From a virus, in the IMG/VR virus record IMGVR_UViG_3300047322_000329, positions 1 through 39,067 of that record: 39,067 nucleotides of DNA; one strand, given 5' to 3'. The notes beneath the pieces are model-generated. The model was given only the letters and a program-made list of their open reading frames with translations, had not been told where the DNA came from and searched no databases. Each line of letters opens with the position of its first letter. Position 1 is the stretch's first letter. This document shows positions 14,470 through 23,571 of this stretch, one piece after another. Both the position numbers and the translations under genes were made by a program.

Positions 14470-14751
14470 TTAGTTGCTCCTGTGCTGCGCCGGCATGATG
14501 CCGAGCCTTGCCATTGGCAACCACGCACCTTCGCCTATGTAGACGTTCGGTTCGCTCCGCGAGGCTGACTTGTGAGTCGTGGATTTCCCTGTGCGGTGTG
14601 TCCTCCCATGATGCGCCGGCGGAGTGCTCGCCGGGTGATGTTGTGGATGCGCCGGTTTCGGCGTGGTCGGGTGCGCCGGCTTCGGTGACTTCGCCGGCGG
14701 ATGGTGATGGTGGGTTGCGGGAGTCGGTGTCGAGTGCCCTTGGAGGATCAC
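14470..14751 (-). CDS. His/Pro/Lys-rich low-complexity protein, 93 aa
   Basis: GTG start in a GTGA overlap with the preceding membrane protein gene. The first 60 residues are a low-complexity stretch of His, Pro, Ala, Lys and Thr with HHHH and repeated KPAHP units; the final 30 residues are ordinary sequence ending GAWLPMARLGIMP. DNA of the unit GCGCCGGNTTCGG is repeated three times, suggesting growth by repeat expansion. Placement between tail terminator and tube genes suggests a virion or assembly role, possibly metal binding or surface display. Function unknown. Confidence 0.7.
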   Translation of the reverse strand: MILQGHSTPTPATHHHHPPAKSPKPAHPTTPKPAHPQHHPASTPPAHHGRTHRTGKSTTHKSASRSEPNVYIGEGAWLPMARLGIMPAQHRSN

Positions 14752-14891
14752 GGCTTCCACACCCACAGGATGAGGTCCCCGAACGCGACCAACGCGCCGA
14801 CACCGATGATCCCGGCGTCCCGCCGGTACGTCCCGAACGCCGTGATTGCGAACGCGATCACCATCACCACAAGGAATAGGACGTTGGTCAT
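14748..14891 (-). CDS. Small membrane protein, 47 aa
   Basis: Two hydrophobic segments (NVLFLVVMVIAFAITAFG and IIGVGALVAFGDLILWVW) around a basic turn TYRRD. ATG 14891 is in an ATGA overlap with the tail terminator gene and its stop overlaps the next GTG start, so it is locked into the head-tail operon. Unusual place for a membrane peptide. Confidence 0.75.
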   Translation of the reverse strand: MTNVLFLVVMVIAFAITAFGTYRRDAGIIGVGALVAFGDLILWVWKP

Positions 14892-15361
14892 GGGTTGCCT
14901 CCCTGATCCCCGCGCCGGACACGGTACTCATAGAGCAATTGCGGAGCGCCGAAGATGAGTTGCCCTTGGCGCAATTCGCCCTCTTGGAACGAGACTTGCG
15001 CGAGCACGGCCGCCCCGTTGACGGTCGATCGGTTGACTTCGAACAGGTCCGACATGTGGTCCGCGAACGCGTTGACCCGGTTGTTGTACGCCTCGCGATC
15101 GGTGATCCAATCGATGTAATAGACAGCGCCGGCGAATACGCGAGCGTGTGTCTGATCGGTGAAGGTGTGCGTTTCCGTGATGTCGCCGAGGACGATCAAC
15201 GGCCCTTCCCCGGTGAACGAGTCCGGGACTTCGGACAGGAATTTCCGCCCGATCGTGTAGGACTGTTGCTGAATGAAGGCGTCCACGATCGCCTCCAACG
15301 CGTCGTTGAGGTCCTGTCGGTCGGATTGGTAGGAAGTCGGGAGGACCGGCGTGTACGTCAT
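14888..15361 (-). CDS. Tail terminator-like protein
   Basis: 157 residues between the gp10-like protein and the tube region, the usual slot of the tail terminator (lambda gpU / HK97 gp10-adjacent). Alternating beta strands around TETHTFTD, ARVFAGAVYYIDW, and a C-terminal LLYEYRV strand. It would cap the tail tube and join it to the head connector. Assignment rests on order and size. Confidence 0.65.
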   Translation of the reverse strand: MTYTPVLPTSYQSDRQDLNDALEAIVDAFIQQQSYTIGRKFLSEVPDSFTGEGPLIVLGDITETHTFTDQTHARVFAGAVYYIDWITDREAYNNRVNAFADHMSDLFEVNRSTVNGAAVLAQVSFQEGELRQGQLIFGAPQLLYEYRVRRGDQGGNP

Positions 15362-15819
15362 GCCGCCTCATTCCATGCCGTCTCGATCACTTGGACGCCG
15401 ATTTCCTTCACCGCTTGATCGGCCGCCGGCGCGAGGAACGGGATCGGCCGCGTCCCCGGATGGTGGACCCGCATCGCGAACATGGTGGCTTCGGAGCCGG
15501 ACCGTAGGGAGCCTGTTTGCCGGCGCGAGCCGCCCCACGCGAGCACCTTCGCGTACCGCGGGACGATGATGTGTGGACGGGTGCCGAATTCCACGTATGA
15601 CGCGTAATCCGCGCCGGCTTCCACCTTGGCGTTGCTTGGCGTAATCGCGCCGGGACGGATAGTCCGGCCGAGGTTGCCGGTGACACGGTGCGGTTGGATG
15701 TTCCGCTTCGCCAATTCGACCGTCCGGACTTGCCACAGCTTGAGGGTGTGAGGCCCGGACAGGGTGCCGACCGCGTGGATACGCCGAATGAGTTGCGCGG
15801 TTCCCTGAATTCCGCTCAT
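15358..15819 (-). CDS. HK97 gp10-like neck/tail completion protein
   Basis: 153 residues with the family signature region: a basic N-terminal helix, TGNLGRTI, YASYVEFGTRPHII and IPFLAPAADQ. The VEFGT strand-turn and the terminal helix are typical of HK97-gp10/putative tail-component proteins. ATGA overlaps on both sides. Confidence 0.8.
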   Translation of the reverse strand: MSGIQGTAQLIRRIHAVGTLSGPHTLKLWQVRTVELAKRNIQPHRVTGNLGRTIRPGAITPSNAKVEAGADYASYVEFGTRPHIIVPRYAKVLAWGGSRRQTGSLRSGSEATMFAMRVHHPGTRPIPFLAPAADQAVKEIGVQVIETAWNEAA

Positions 15820-16535
15820 CCGACGCCGGCCGCCTGTTGACCGATCTTCCAATCCGCCACGAATTCGATCACTTCCGGCGGGAGGTCCGAGTACGCGATC
15901 GCCGCGCCACCCGGTGAAACGGCCGTGTTCCCGAACATGCCGGCCGGCCGCATGGTGTACCAAGATGCGAGCGCCCGGACCGCGCCCCACACCGCCACCG
16001 GTGCCGTGCCGGGTGCGTAGCCACCGTCTCCGACGATCACAAGGTCGTTCGGCATTGAGGTCCACGCGTAGCCGCCGCCCCAATTCCCCGGATAGAACGG
16101 GGAGTCCAACAGCTTGTCCCACCACAGCGCGTCCGCGTAGTACCAAGGCCGGTCGTTGTCCACGCGCCAAGGTCGGAATTGCAACCCGACAACGAGTTGT
16201 GTCCCGTCCTGAACGCCCGGTGATTGCTCCCACAGTCCCCACGCGGAAGGCGATGTGTTGCCGTCGCCGGGGACCGCGACCGACATGATCGTCCCGCCCC
16301 ACGTGACCGACGCGAAGGAACGGAAACCCGGCAACGGGACTTGCGCCTGTAGCAGCGTCGTTGTCGCCCACGTGACGGACGGGTGATCCGCGAACCACCG
16401 GTGGCACTCCGCCTCAAGGTAGGACTGAGCGAACCAAATGTTGCTTCCGATCGTGGCGTCGTCATAGCGCGAGGACGCGGAGCCGTTCAATTCCAAGTAG
16501 CCGCGAACGTCGTCCGGCGTCACGATGTAGTTCAC
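15816..16535 (-). CDS. Head-tail connector-like protein
   Basis: 239 residues. N-terminal TPDDVRGYLEL and the helix with SYLEAECHRWF resemble gp6-type connector adaptors that stack below the portal, but the protein is about twice the usual length, with a long Trp/Gly/Pro-rich central insertion. GTG 16535 is a GTGA overlap with the glycosyltransferase stop, so virion and modification genes are translationally linked. Confidence 0.65.
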   Translation of the reverse strand: MNYIVTPDDVRGYLELNGSASSRYDDATIGSNIWFAQSYLEAECHRWFADHPSVTWATTTLLQAQVPLPGFRSFASVTWGGTIMSVAVPGDGNTSPSAWGLWEQSPGVQDGTQLVVGLQFRPWRVDNDRPWYYADALWWDKLLDSPFYPGNWGGGYAWTSMPNDLVIVGDGGYAPGTAPVAVWGAVRALASWYTMRPAGMFGNTAVSPGGAAIAYSDLPPEVIEFVADWKIGQQAAGVG

Positions 16536-17935
16536 GTCCGCGCCTCCACCAAGCCGATCGCCGCCATGCGCCGCGATGGTGACACAGGCCGAGCCGCCGG
16601 AACAGGTGCGTTGGATAGGATCGCTTCGAATTGCTCCGCCGCGGTGTCCCATGAGAATTGCGCGATGTGCGCGGGACCGAGCGCCCCGAGCCGCCGCCGC
16701 TCCGCCGGATCAGTGACCAACGCGTCAACCGCCTGTGTGTATCCGTCGCCCTTCGGGATGGCCCAAAAGTACGAATAGATGTTGTCGATCAGCGCGAAGT
16801 CGCCCACACACACGCCGGCCGGTCCCACCACTTCCGGAAGGCTAGAGTAACCGAGCGCCACAGCCGGCGTCCCGCACGCAAGGGACTCGGCGACGGTCAA
16901 CCCGAACCCTTCCGCGGACGTGCTGATATACAGGTCCGCCGCGTTATACATCGCCGTCAGCAATTGCCGAGGCACGCCGCCGGCGCGATCGTGGAACCCG
17001 GTGTTGCCGATCTTTTCGCGGATGTAGTCCGGATACTTGGACGTCTCATGCCACAGGTTGCCGCCCTGATCGATCGTCCGACAGTGAAGGAACAGGACCG
17101 CGTTTCGTGTCGCGAGGATCGGCGCGAGCGCCCGGAACATGGACGGAAACGCCTTGCGCGGCATCATCCGATCCGCCCGGAACATGATCGTTGCGTCCTT
17201 CGGCCATCCGAGGAAGGCACGACATTCCGCCCGCGACCGGAGCGTAATGAGGTCGCGATCGGTGCGAATGACTAACGGTTTGACGCCGGACACCGGCCAA
17301 AAGTCGTCCGGGTTCACGCCGTGGTACACCATCGGCGGCCGCTCGCCGGTGATCGGCTCGATTTGATCGGCGCCGAAGTTGGTCATCGCGACCGGCTTGA
17401 CCCGCTCCCACAGCTTCCCCCACGACGGAGGCAAGTCCACGCCTTCGATCGGGACGTAATTCCACGCCGGCAAGTGCTCCGGGATCAGCTTCGGCCACGG
17501 TGACATTTCCAAGGACGCATGATCCGACACGATCAGCACCGTTTCCGGCACCCATCCGGGGATCGTCGCGCCGGCGAACACGCCCACCGCCCGTTTGACA
17601 ATCTCGGCCGCGTCGTTCCCCTTCATGGCGAGCCACCCATTCGGGAGGCCCAACAGGACGGTCCGTTGGATCAATTCCGCCGGCCATGACGGATCGATGG
17701 CGAACCCGGCGTCCTCATTCATGGACAACAGCCGGACGTCGATCCCGCGCCGCACCATCGCCACCGCGAGGTCACGCGTGACGGTTCCGAACCCTGTCCC
17801 GGCCGTGTCGCCGAGCAACAGCACCCGCAATCCGCCCGTTGGTGGAAGGTAGTCCGGCTGAATTCCCCCACGTTGCGGATCGGACACGATGTGGAAGCCG
17901 CGTCGATCCGCCCGCCGTTGCGCCCGGTTGCTCAT
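16532..17935 (-). CDS. GT4-like glycosyltransferase
   Basis: 467 residues with GT-B features: N-terminal GLRVLLLGDTAGTGFG, VYHGVNPDDF at 203-212, the phosphate-binding RADRMMPRKAF region near 253-263, and EGFGLTVAESLACGTPAVAL at 342-361, the E-x7-E nucleotide-sugar motif of GT4 retaining enzymes. It would transfer a sugar from an NDP donor to protein or glycan. It ends the four-gene cassette downstream of the capsid gene; virion glycosylation is inferred from that position. Confidence 0.85.
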   Translation of the reverse strand: MSNRAQRRADRRGFHIVSDPQRGGIQPDYLPPTGGLRVLLLGDTAGTGFGTVTRDLAVAMVRRGIDVRLLSMNEDAGFAIDPSWPAELIQRTVLLGLPNGWLAMKGNDAAEIVKRAVGVFAGATIPGWVPETVLIVSDHASLEMSPWPKLIPEHLPAWNYVPIEGVDLPPSWGKLWERVKPVAMTNFGADQIEPITGERPPMVYHGVNPDDFWPVSGVKPLVIRTDRDLITLRSRAECRAFLGWPKDATIMFRADRMMPRKAFPSMFRALAPILATRNAVLFLHCRTIDQGGNLWHETSKYPDYIREKIGNTGFHDRAGGVPRQLLTAMYNAADLYISTSAEGFGLTVAESLACGTPAVALGYSSLPEVVGPAGVCVGDFALIDNIYSYFWAIPKGDGYTQAVDALVTDPAERRRLGALGPAHIAQFSWDTAAEQFEAILSNAPVPAARPVSPSRRMAAIGLVEART

Positions 17936-19005
17936 GCCGGCACCGGATCGGACAGCACGTTGTCGAGCATGGCGCGAATTGCGGCCGCCTCGGCGCCGAA
18001 GTCCACCACTTCCCGGAACCGATCGGCCATGGCGTCGCACATGCGAACCCACCGATCGTCGTCCAAGGTGAGCATCCGGACCGCCGCCGCGATGTCGCCG
18101 GCGCCCATGCGTTCGATGTTGAACGACGTTTCGTCCGTGAACAGCGGACCGGCGAGCTTGTCCGCGTAGTAATCCCCGGTGACGAACACAGGCCGGCCGA
18201 TCGCCGCCCAATTGTGGATCACGTGTCCGTACCCATCGCTCCAACGCTTCGCGTGCCACGCGATCCGCGCCCGGTGCATGTCCCGCGCCACTTCCGGCGT
18301 GTTCTGAGCGTTGCCGCCGAACAGGTCATCGGTTGGCTCGCAATGACCGAACCACCGGAACGTTGCTTCGGGGACCGCCTCGGCCGTGGCCCGGAACAGC
18401 GCGTAATCCGGCGACGTTTGGAAGCATTGAACGCGAGACATCACAAGGTTCCGCATGAGCAGGGAGCCGAGGCCGCCGTCCGGATAGAACAGCTTGAGGT
18501 CGAATTCCTGCCGGTAGGTCACATGTGGTTTCCACGGTGTGAAGCCGGGTGTGGTGACGGACAGCAAGCCGAATTCCGCCAACGGCCACAGGTTCGGCGC
18601 GCCTTGGTTGCCAACCTGTATCCCGTAGTGCGCGCCGTGCTCCCGCGCCCACCGTGCGAGGCCGATTTCGTTCTCGGCGAGTGTGGCGATCACAAGGTCC
18701 GGTTTGAGGTCCGCCGCCTGTTCCATGGTGACGAGCCGTATCCACTCGCCGGGATGCGTGTCGTCCTTCCGCAAGGTGTGTTCGGTCCGCTCGATCAGGT
18801 CCACGGAGTGAAGGTCGGACGTCCACGGCGTGAGGAATTGCCGCGCCACCGCGTCGCCGATCCGCGCCACGTCGAATTGCCATATCCCGGAGTCGCACCA
18901 TTCCATGCCGATCGGCCGGTACATTTCCCACCCGAACCGGCCTTCGAACAGCATCCGCAAGGACTCCCACAAGTCCGCGTGGATGGCGTCACACAGGACC
19001 TTCAT
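17932..19005 (-). CDS. Glycosyltransferase-like protein (GT-B fold)
   Basis: 357 residues, ATGA overlap with both neighbours. The N-terminal half contains KPDLVIATLAENEIG, as in the acceptor domain of GT-B proteins. The C-terminal half has WHAKRWSDGYGHVIHNWAAI followed by GRPVFVTGDYYADKL, placed like the donor-binding domain of spore-coat/GT4-related enzymes. The canonical E-x7-E is not obvious, so it may be a divergent or inactive partner. Confidence 0.65.
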   Translation of the reverse strand: MKVLCDAIHADLWESLRMLFEGRFGWEMYRPIGMEWCDSGIWQFDVARIGDAVARQFLTPWTSDLHSVDLIERTEHTLRKDDTHPGEWIRLVTMEQAADLKPDLVIATLAENEIGLARWAREHGAHYGIQVGNQGAPNLWPLAEFGLLSVTTPGFTPWKPHVTYRQEFDLKLFYPDGGLGSLLMRNLVMSRVQCFQTSPDYALFRATAEAVPEATFRWFGHCEPTDDLFGGNAQNTPEVARDMHRARIAWHAKRWSDGYGHVIHNWAAIGRPVFVTGDYYADKLAGPLFTDETSFNIERMGAGDIAAAVRMLTLDDDRWVRMCDAMADRFREVVDFGAEAAAIRAMLDNVLSDPVPA

Positions 19006-20027
19006 GACAGGGTGCCGAGGAATTCCACCCACTGAGGCCCGATCGTTTCGACGTCGAATAGCCGGCTCGCCGCCGTCGTCATGTGTTGCGAGTGCTCCGC
19101 CGCCGCCTGTTTGTTCTGCAACCACAGCGCCACAGGGACGTCCGCCGAGGGACCAACGAGCGTGTCCGCCTCCCACAATTCGGGGACCGCGAACCGCTCG
19201 CGCGGCATGGTGGAGATTGGAACGCCCACGGCCATCGCTTCGATGAGGCCGAGGGTGTAGGACGCCGGCGCCGTGCCGGTGTAGAGGTACGCGCCGGCGT
19301 GGACAAGGTAGTCCAACAGCCCGTCATACGACAGGGTGCCGACGCCGCCCGGAAGCCGCTCCGAGCCGGGTCCGGCCGGCTGTGCGTTGAGGCCGCGTGT
19401 CTGATCGAGCCAATAGGACAGCCCGACAGCTTCGCCCCGGCCGGCCATGTTCTGTGTGACGTTCGCCACGTAGCCGCCGTCACCGATCCAACCGGGGAAG
19501 TCCGCGAATAGGTACTTGCCGAACCGGATCAAGACGTCCTCGCCGGCGAACGCGCCCCACTGAGTGAACGCGATCCGCTCGCGTGGTGAGTAGCGGACGA
19601 TCTTGAGCCGCGGTCGGAAGCGCCCCATAAGGGACTCCAACGACGGGTCCGACTGTCCGCACGTGCGCCACACAACGGCCTTGTCACCGAATTTGTGGAA
19701 TTGCGGGACGATCCATCGATCGAGGAAGTGATGGCACACGATCACGTCCGCCCAATCGATGATCTTCGGGTGGAGGTACGCCTTGGCGGGATCGATCACC
19801 CACCGCATTTCGGCTTCCTCGGCCGGGTGCGCCTCGCGGGACTCGATCACCAATTGGCGCAATTCCGGGTGATCGGGTGCGTTGGGTAGCGCCGGCCGCA
19901 ACGAGTCGCCCGGATTGGACGGGTCCGAATAGGCGCCAATGCTGAACACGTCGATCCCGAGGTCCGTGAACATGCGGAGGTCGTCGTACTCGGCAATCGA
20001 GTGCGCCGTGAGCAACAGGACCTTCAC
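19002..20027 (-). CDS. GT4-like glycosyltransferase
   Basis: 341 residues. N-terminal MKVLLLTAHS strand, then ADVIVCHHFLDRW, and GTAPASYTLGLIEAMAVG at 251-268, a GT4-type donor-site motif with Glu263 as the second acid. GTG start at 20027 in a GTGA overlap with the methyltransferase gene. Second clear glycosyltransferase of the cassette. Confidence 0.8.
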   Translation of the reverse strand: MKVLLLTAHSIAEYDDLRMFTDLGIDVFSIGAYSDPSNPGDSLRPALPNAPDHPELRQLVIESREAHPAEEAEMRWVIDPAKAYLHPKIIDWADVIVCHHFLDRWIVPQFHKFGDKAVVWRTCGQSDPSLESLMGRFRPRLKIVRYSPRERIAFTQWGAFAGEDVLIRFGKYLFADFPGWIGDGGYVANVTQNMAGRGEAVGLSYWLDQTRGLNAQPAGPGSERLPGGVGTLSYDGLLDYLVHAGAYLYTGTAPASYTLGLIEAMAVGVPISTMPRERFAVPELWEADTLVGPSADVPVALWLQNKQAAAEHSQHMTTAASRLFDVETIGPQWVEFLGTLS

Positions 20028-20749
20028 CGCCGCACCGCCTCAAACGGCCCAACGCCGGCGTCGGTGCCGACTGTCATGTGGTGCGTTCGCTCCAACAGCG
20101 CGCGGATGTCGGCCGCCGGATCAAGGTGGAACACAGGCGAGCCGTTCAGGCCGGCGTGGTACTCCCCGATGATGTGCGCCACGCGATCGAGCGCCGGGGA
20201 GTCGAGGAACGCCCATTCGCATCCCTCGCAATCGATCTTGAGCCACGTGATGTCCGCGCCGGCGATCGCGATCAGGTCCTCAAGGCTGAACGTCTCCATG
20301 ACGCCGCCGTACGCCGGCTGTGCTTGGTCCTGCCACGTGTTCCCAATGAACCGGTGCGCCGCCACGTAGCCGTCCGAGTCGCGCGTGTCGTGCGTGTACC
20401 CGTAGTGACAGGTGGACGTGGTGCCCGCCTTGCCGGCCGCCTTGTTGACGACGGTGACGCGATCCGTCAGCCCGTTCAACCGGAGGTTTTCGCGGAGGAT
20501 GTCCACGTTGTCCGGGACCGCTTCCACCGCGACGATGTGGAGGTCCGGGTTGTCGAGCGCGAGTGGCACCGTGACCGCGCCAATGTGCGCGCCGATGTCG
20601 GCCGCGTAGCCGGTCAGTCCTTCGGGGATGCCGTACTCATCGCCGAGGTTGGACGCGCCCACAACCGAGTCGTCATTGGTGCCCAACCGGACAAGGAAGG
20701 TGGACAGGTGTCCGTGCGGCGTACTTCCGCGCCAAAGTTGCGTCTCCAC
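20024..20749 (-). CDS. FkbM-family SAM methyltransferase
   Basis: 241 residues from GTG 20749, chosen because GGGAG lies 6 nt upstream; a longer frame to 20848 would run back into the capsid terminator. SAM-binding DIGAHIGAVT at 51-60, VAVEAVPDN at 73-81 and LKIDCEGCEW at 170-179 are the FkbM signatures. Family members O-methylate sugars or other small groups, so it probably caps the glycan built by the adjacent transferases. First gene of the cassette after the capsid hairpin. Confidence 0.85.
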   Translation of the reverse strand: METQLWRGSTPHGHLSTFLVRLGTNDDSVVGASNLGDEYGIPEGLTGYAADIGAHIGAVTVPLALDNPDLHIVAVEAVPDNVDILRENLRLNGLTDRVTVVNKAAGKAGTTSTCHYGYTHDTRDSDGYVAAHRFIGNTWQDQAQPAYGGVMETFSLEDLIAIAGADITWLKIDCEGCEWAFLDSPALDRVAHIIGEYHAGLNGSPVFHLDPAADIRALLERTHHMTVGTDAGVGPFEAVRR

Positions 20750-20830
20750 TGTTCGCTCCCACAGTGATTTCGCTCCCTGTCCATAGGCGCCGGCGGGATC
20801 GGGAGCGAACGTCACCCGCCGGCATGAGTT

Positions 20831-20859
20831 GGGGGACGCCCGATGCACCGGCGTCCCCC
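20831..20859 (-). terminator. Hairpin after the major capsid gene
   Basis: Perfect 10-bp stem GGGGGACGCC/GGCGTCCCCC with a 9-base loop, starting 8 bases past the capsid stop. No T-run follows, so it is likely a partial terminator or 3' stabiliser that lowers expression of the modification cassette relative to capsid. Confidence 0.75.
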
Positions 20860-20867
20860 GTTGGATG

Positions 20868-22499
20868 CTAGGCGATTACCGCCGTATACAACTGCGCCGC
20901 TCCGACGTGGACGGGAGTCTCGGCGTTGAAACCAAGCTCCATTTCCCCGCGGAAGCCGACGAGGTTCTGATCCCATCGGGTGCCGGCGACGTCCGACGAG
21001 TCGATCCGGAATTCCATGCCGCGATACAGCTTGAACGCGTCCCACTCCGCGCCGATGGCGATCTTTGTGGTGGCGTTCGCGCCGAGGTTCGTGTCATAGA
21101 AGATCGGGACGCCCCAAAAGGCGATCCCGCCGGACTCCGTTCGGGTGAAGCCTGTCGGCCCACCGTCCGGGTTGATCCAAAAGCCGGCCGTATCGGAACC
21201 CTGAGCGAGCGCCGTGAAGTAGGTCGTGCTGTCCACGATCACGGCGTTCGGCGTCCGGTTGCGACCCGCAAGCGATCCCATCATCTGAGCGATCGCGGTT
21301 GCGAGCGAACCGGCGACGGTTGACTGTGACGCGCCCGAGAAGGCCGTCTTGTAGCCGAGGAAGGTGGGAGTCGCGTTCAACGACGTGTAAACGCCGAGGC
21401 ACGCATCGCCGGCACCAACCGAGCCGCTGCCGGGTCCCGCAATGATTTCGAAGTTCTCCGCAAGGTCCGCCGCCTTCGCGAGTTCGTCAAGGACGTCCCG
21501 CTCCGCCGCGCCTGCGCTGAACCGAAGGTACTGCTTGCCGACGTCATAGATGCGCGCGAACGTGACCAATGACGCGGTGTACGAACCGTACGCTTCGTTC
21601 AGGTTTTCCTTGGTGGCGCCCCAATCCTGCGCCGTCATCCGCGTCGGTGCCCCGAGTCGGTACGGCTGATCGATGCCTCGGACCGCGACACCGTTGATTA
21701 CGGTGACGAGGTTCCGATACACCGCGGACTGAGTTTTCGGCTTCACCACGGAGTCAACAAGGTTGTTCGGGAGCACGTAGCCGCCCGTCGCACCCGTCGT
21801 TCCGAGGGTTGCCTTGCCGGTTGACAGGTCAGGCGCGCCCATCCACAGGACGCCCAATTCCGCGAGGCGAGCCTTGCCGGCGTTGATCGCTTCGATGTCG
21901 ATCCCGTCCGACATGTAGCCCTTGTACGCGGACAGCGCCCGGAGGAAGGAACCGGACTCATAGTCCTCGCCGAAGATGCCTTGGAGCATCGGCGATGCCT
22001 TCATGGCACGTTCCGAGAATGAGCGCGTGGTGGCGGGACCGTTGCCGATCACGCCGGCCATGGAAGGCTGTCGAACGCCGGCGAGTGCCGCCTTGACCGC
22101 CTCATTGATTTCCTGTTGGCGAGCCGCCTTTTCCGCTGTCGCCGCCTTTTCGGCGCGAAGCGTGGTCAATTCCGCGAGTTGATCCGCGATTTGCTTGGTG
22201 GCGTCCGCGGACTCAAGGACTCGCGCCTTGTCACCCGTTGCGGCCGCCTCATTGCGCGTTGCCGCGAGCTTGAGGATCGCATCGGATAGCGTGTCGATCT
22301 TCGCGTCGAGTGACGCATCGTCTCCGCCGGCGATCGGCGCCGCGACAATGACGTTGCCACGCTTGCCAATGAACACGCCGGCGTCCTCCATCGTGGAGTA
22401 ACCGAGCGCCATGAGCGCGAGCATGACCCGCTGTGCCGCGACGTTGCCGGCGTACCGCTCAAGCGGTGTTCCGTTGTTCGCGAGGTCGGTGGCGTCCAC
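20868..22499 (-). CDS. Major capsid protein, HK97 fold, with built-in scaffold
   Basis: 543 residues. Residues about 45-125 are a long charged coiled coil (delta domain) typical of HK97-type capsids that need no separate scaffold gene. The mature part shows LPNNLVDSVVKPKTQSAVYRN-like N-arm and E-loop regions, then NAVIVDSTTYFTAL, GIAFWGVPIFYDTN and the P-domain strand WDAFKLYRGMEFRI. The delta domain would be removed by the protease encoded upstream. GTG 22499 with GGAGG upstream. Confidence 0.93.
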   Translation of the reverse strand: MDATDLANNGTPLERYAGNVAAQRVMLALMALGYSTMEDAGVFIGKRGNVIVAAPIAGGDDASLDAKIDTLSDAILKLAATRNEAAATGDKARVLESADATKQIADQLAELTTLRAEKAATAEKAARQQEINEAVKAALAGVRQPSMAGVIGNGPATTRSFSERAMKASPMLQGIFGEDYESGSFLRALSAYKGYMSDGIDIEAINAGKARLAELGVLWMGAPDLSTGKATLGTTGATGGYVLPNNLVDSVVKPKTQSAVYRNLVTVINGVAVRGIDQPYRLGAPTRMTAQDWGATKENLNEAYGSYTASLVTFARIYDVGKQYLRFSAGAAERDVLDELAKAADLAENFEIIAGPGSGSVGAGDACLGVYTSLNATPTFLGYKTAFSGASQSTVAGSLATAIAQMMGSLAGRNRTPNAVIVDSTTYFTALAQGSDTAGFWINPDGGPTGFTRTESGGIAFWGVPIFYDTNLGANATTKIAIGAEWDAFKLYRGMEFRIDSSDVAGTRWDQNLVGFRGEMELGFNAETPVHVGAAQLYTAVIA

Positions 22500-22516
22500 C
22501 GGGGATGTCCTCCTGT

Positions 22517-23320
22517 CTAGGGGAGCACGACTTTCGCCAACGCGTCAAGCGCCGCCTCAAGGCGTGCCTTTTGACTTGGCGTCAGGTCGCCGACATTCCC
22601 CGAGACATTCCCCACACCGCCCGCGCGGTCAGGTGTCCAAGGTGCGGAACCGTCCATGTCGAGCATAGCAGCGTGAATTGCGCCAACGCTCAACGAGTTT
22701 TCCGGTTCGATTGCGCCGGTCAGGATCGCCTTGATCGACGGGACCGTGGCGTACGTGTTCTGTGGGGACGTGGTGATCGTGTGTCGGATCACCGGCCACA
22801 CGTCGATATGCCGGCCGCCCTCGGCCATGGTGGACTTGCGGACCGCGGACGTGATCGCCTGTGACGAGCCGTACAGCGGGACGCCCTTGGCTTCCAATTG
22901 CGCCATGAGGGTCCGCCGTTTCTCGCCGGCGTTCGCCCAAAAGTCCGCCCACAACCCGTCCTCGGAAGGGTCCTCATCCATGACGATCCGCCCGAGCACG
23001 GCGCCCTTCATGACGCCTGTCGGATCGCCGTCGTGGTGCCAATCCACCAACCGTTCGCGGGTTTCCATGAGCGCCGGGAACCCGCCGTACAGGTCGGTGT
23101 CCGCGTCGAACGCGTCGCCGTCAAGGTCAAGGCCGGCCTTGCCGCCCGGTAGCGGACCGCCGAACGGGATGACGAGCACACGCCGCGCGCGCTGTCCCGC
23201 GAGCCAATGATCCATTTGCGCCGTGGTCAACGGTTCGGCCTTCATTTCGTCCGGCCACGCCTTCCACCACGGAGACGGAGACGTCTTGCCTTCGGCCGTT
23301 GCCGGCTTCGATTTCGCCAT
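22517..23320 (-). CDS. Prohead serine protease-like protein
   Basis: 267 residues, immediately upstream of the capsid gene. VDWHHDGDPTG (His95/His96), LWADFWAN, and LYGSSQAI (Ser152/Ser153) match phage prohead proteases of the XkdF-like serine type, with the His and Ser of the active site. IDVWPVIRHTITTSPQN follows the Ser as usual. The last 35 residues are a helical capsid-interacting tail. Confidence 0.8.
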   Translation of the reverse strand: MAKSKPATAEGKTSPSPWWKAWPDEMKAEPLTTAQMDHWLAGQRARRVLVIPFGGPLPGGKAGLDLDGDAFDADTDLYGGFPALMETRERLVDWHHDGDPTGVMKGAVLGRIVMDEDPSEDGLWADFWANAGEKRRTLMAQLEAKGVPLYGSSQAITSAVRKSTMAEGGRHIDVWPVIRHTITTSPQNTYATVPSIKAILTGAIEPENSLSVGAIHAAMLDMDGSAPWTPDRAGGVGNVSGNVGDLTPSQKARLEAALDALAKVVLP

Positions 23321-23331
23321 GTCACACCGCC

Positions 23332-23571
23332 CTAGCTAACCGTGACGGTCGCGTCCGCGATCGCCGTGTTGGTCGCGTGAACCACCGCCGCCGTGCCGTA
23401 GGTGCCGCGGTTGACGGACAACAGCACGGTCCCCTCCCCGCCGGTGACTTCCACGACTTCGGACTCGCATTTCATGAGGCACGGATACGCGCCCGTCTTG
23501 ATCCACGCCGGCGCGACCGTGATGACTGACTGACTCGCCGTGATTGCGCCAATGAGTGTGTACGACGCCAT
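23332..23571 (-). CDS. Small head protein, 79 aa
   Basis: All-beta protein (SVITVAPA, EVVEVTGGEGTVLLSV, GTYGTAAVVHATNTAI) between MuF and protease genes. It resembles small head-decoration or capsid-associated proteins in which the VNRG-x-YGT turn recurs. ATG 23571 follows GGAGG. Confidence 0.65.
   Translation of the reverse strand: MASYTLIGAITASQSVITVAPAWIKTGAYPCLMKCESEVVEVTGGEGTVLLSVNRGTYGTAAVVHATNTAIADATVTVS

Noticed and set aside
14508-14879. Plus-strand frame of 123 codons opposite the His/Pro-rich gene
   Set aside because: The minus frame has GTGA/ATGA coupling on both sides and a coherent C-terminus; the plus frame crosses three genes.
17839-19035. 398-codon plus-strand open frame
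   Set aside because: It is antisense to two glycosyltransferase-like genes, has Arg/Pro/His-rich composition typical of a GC shadow frame and no ribosome-binding site.
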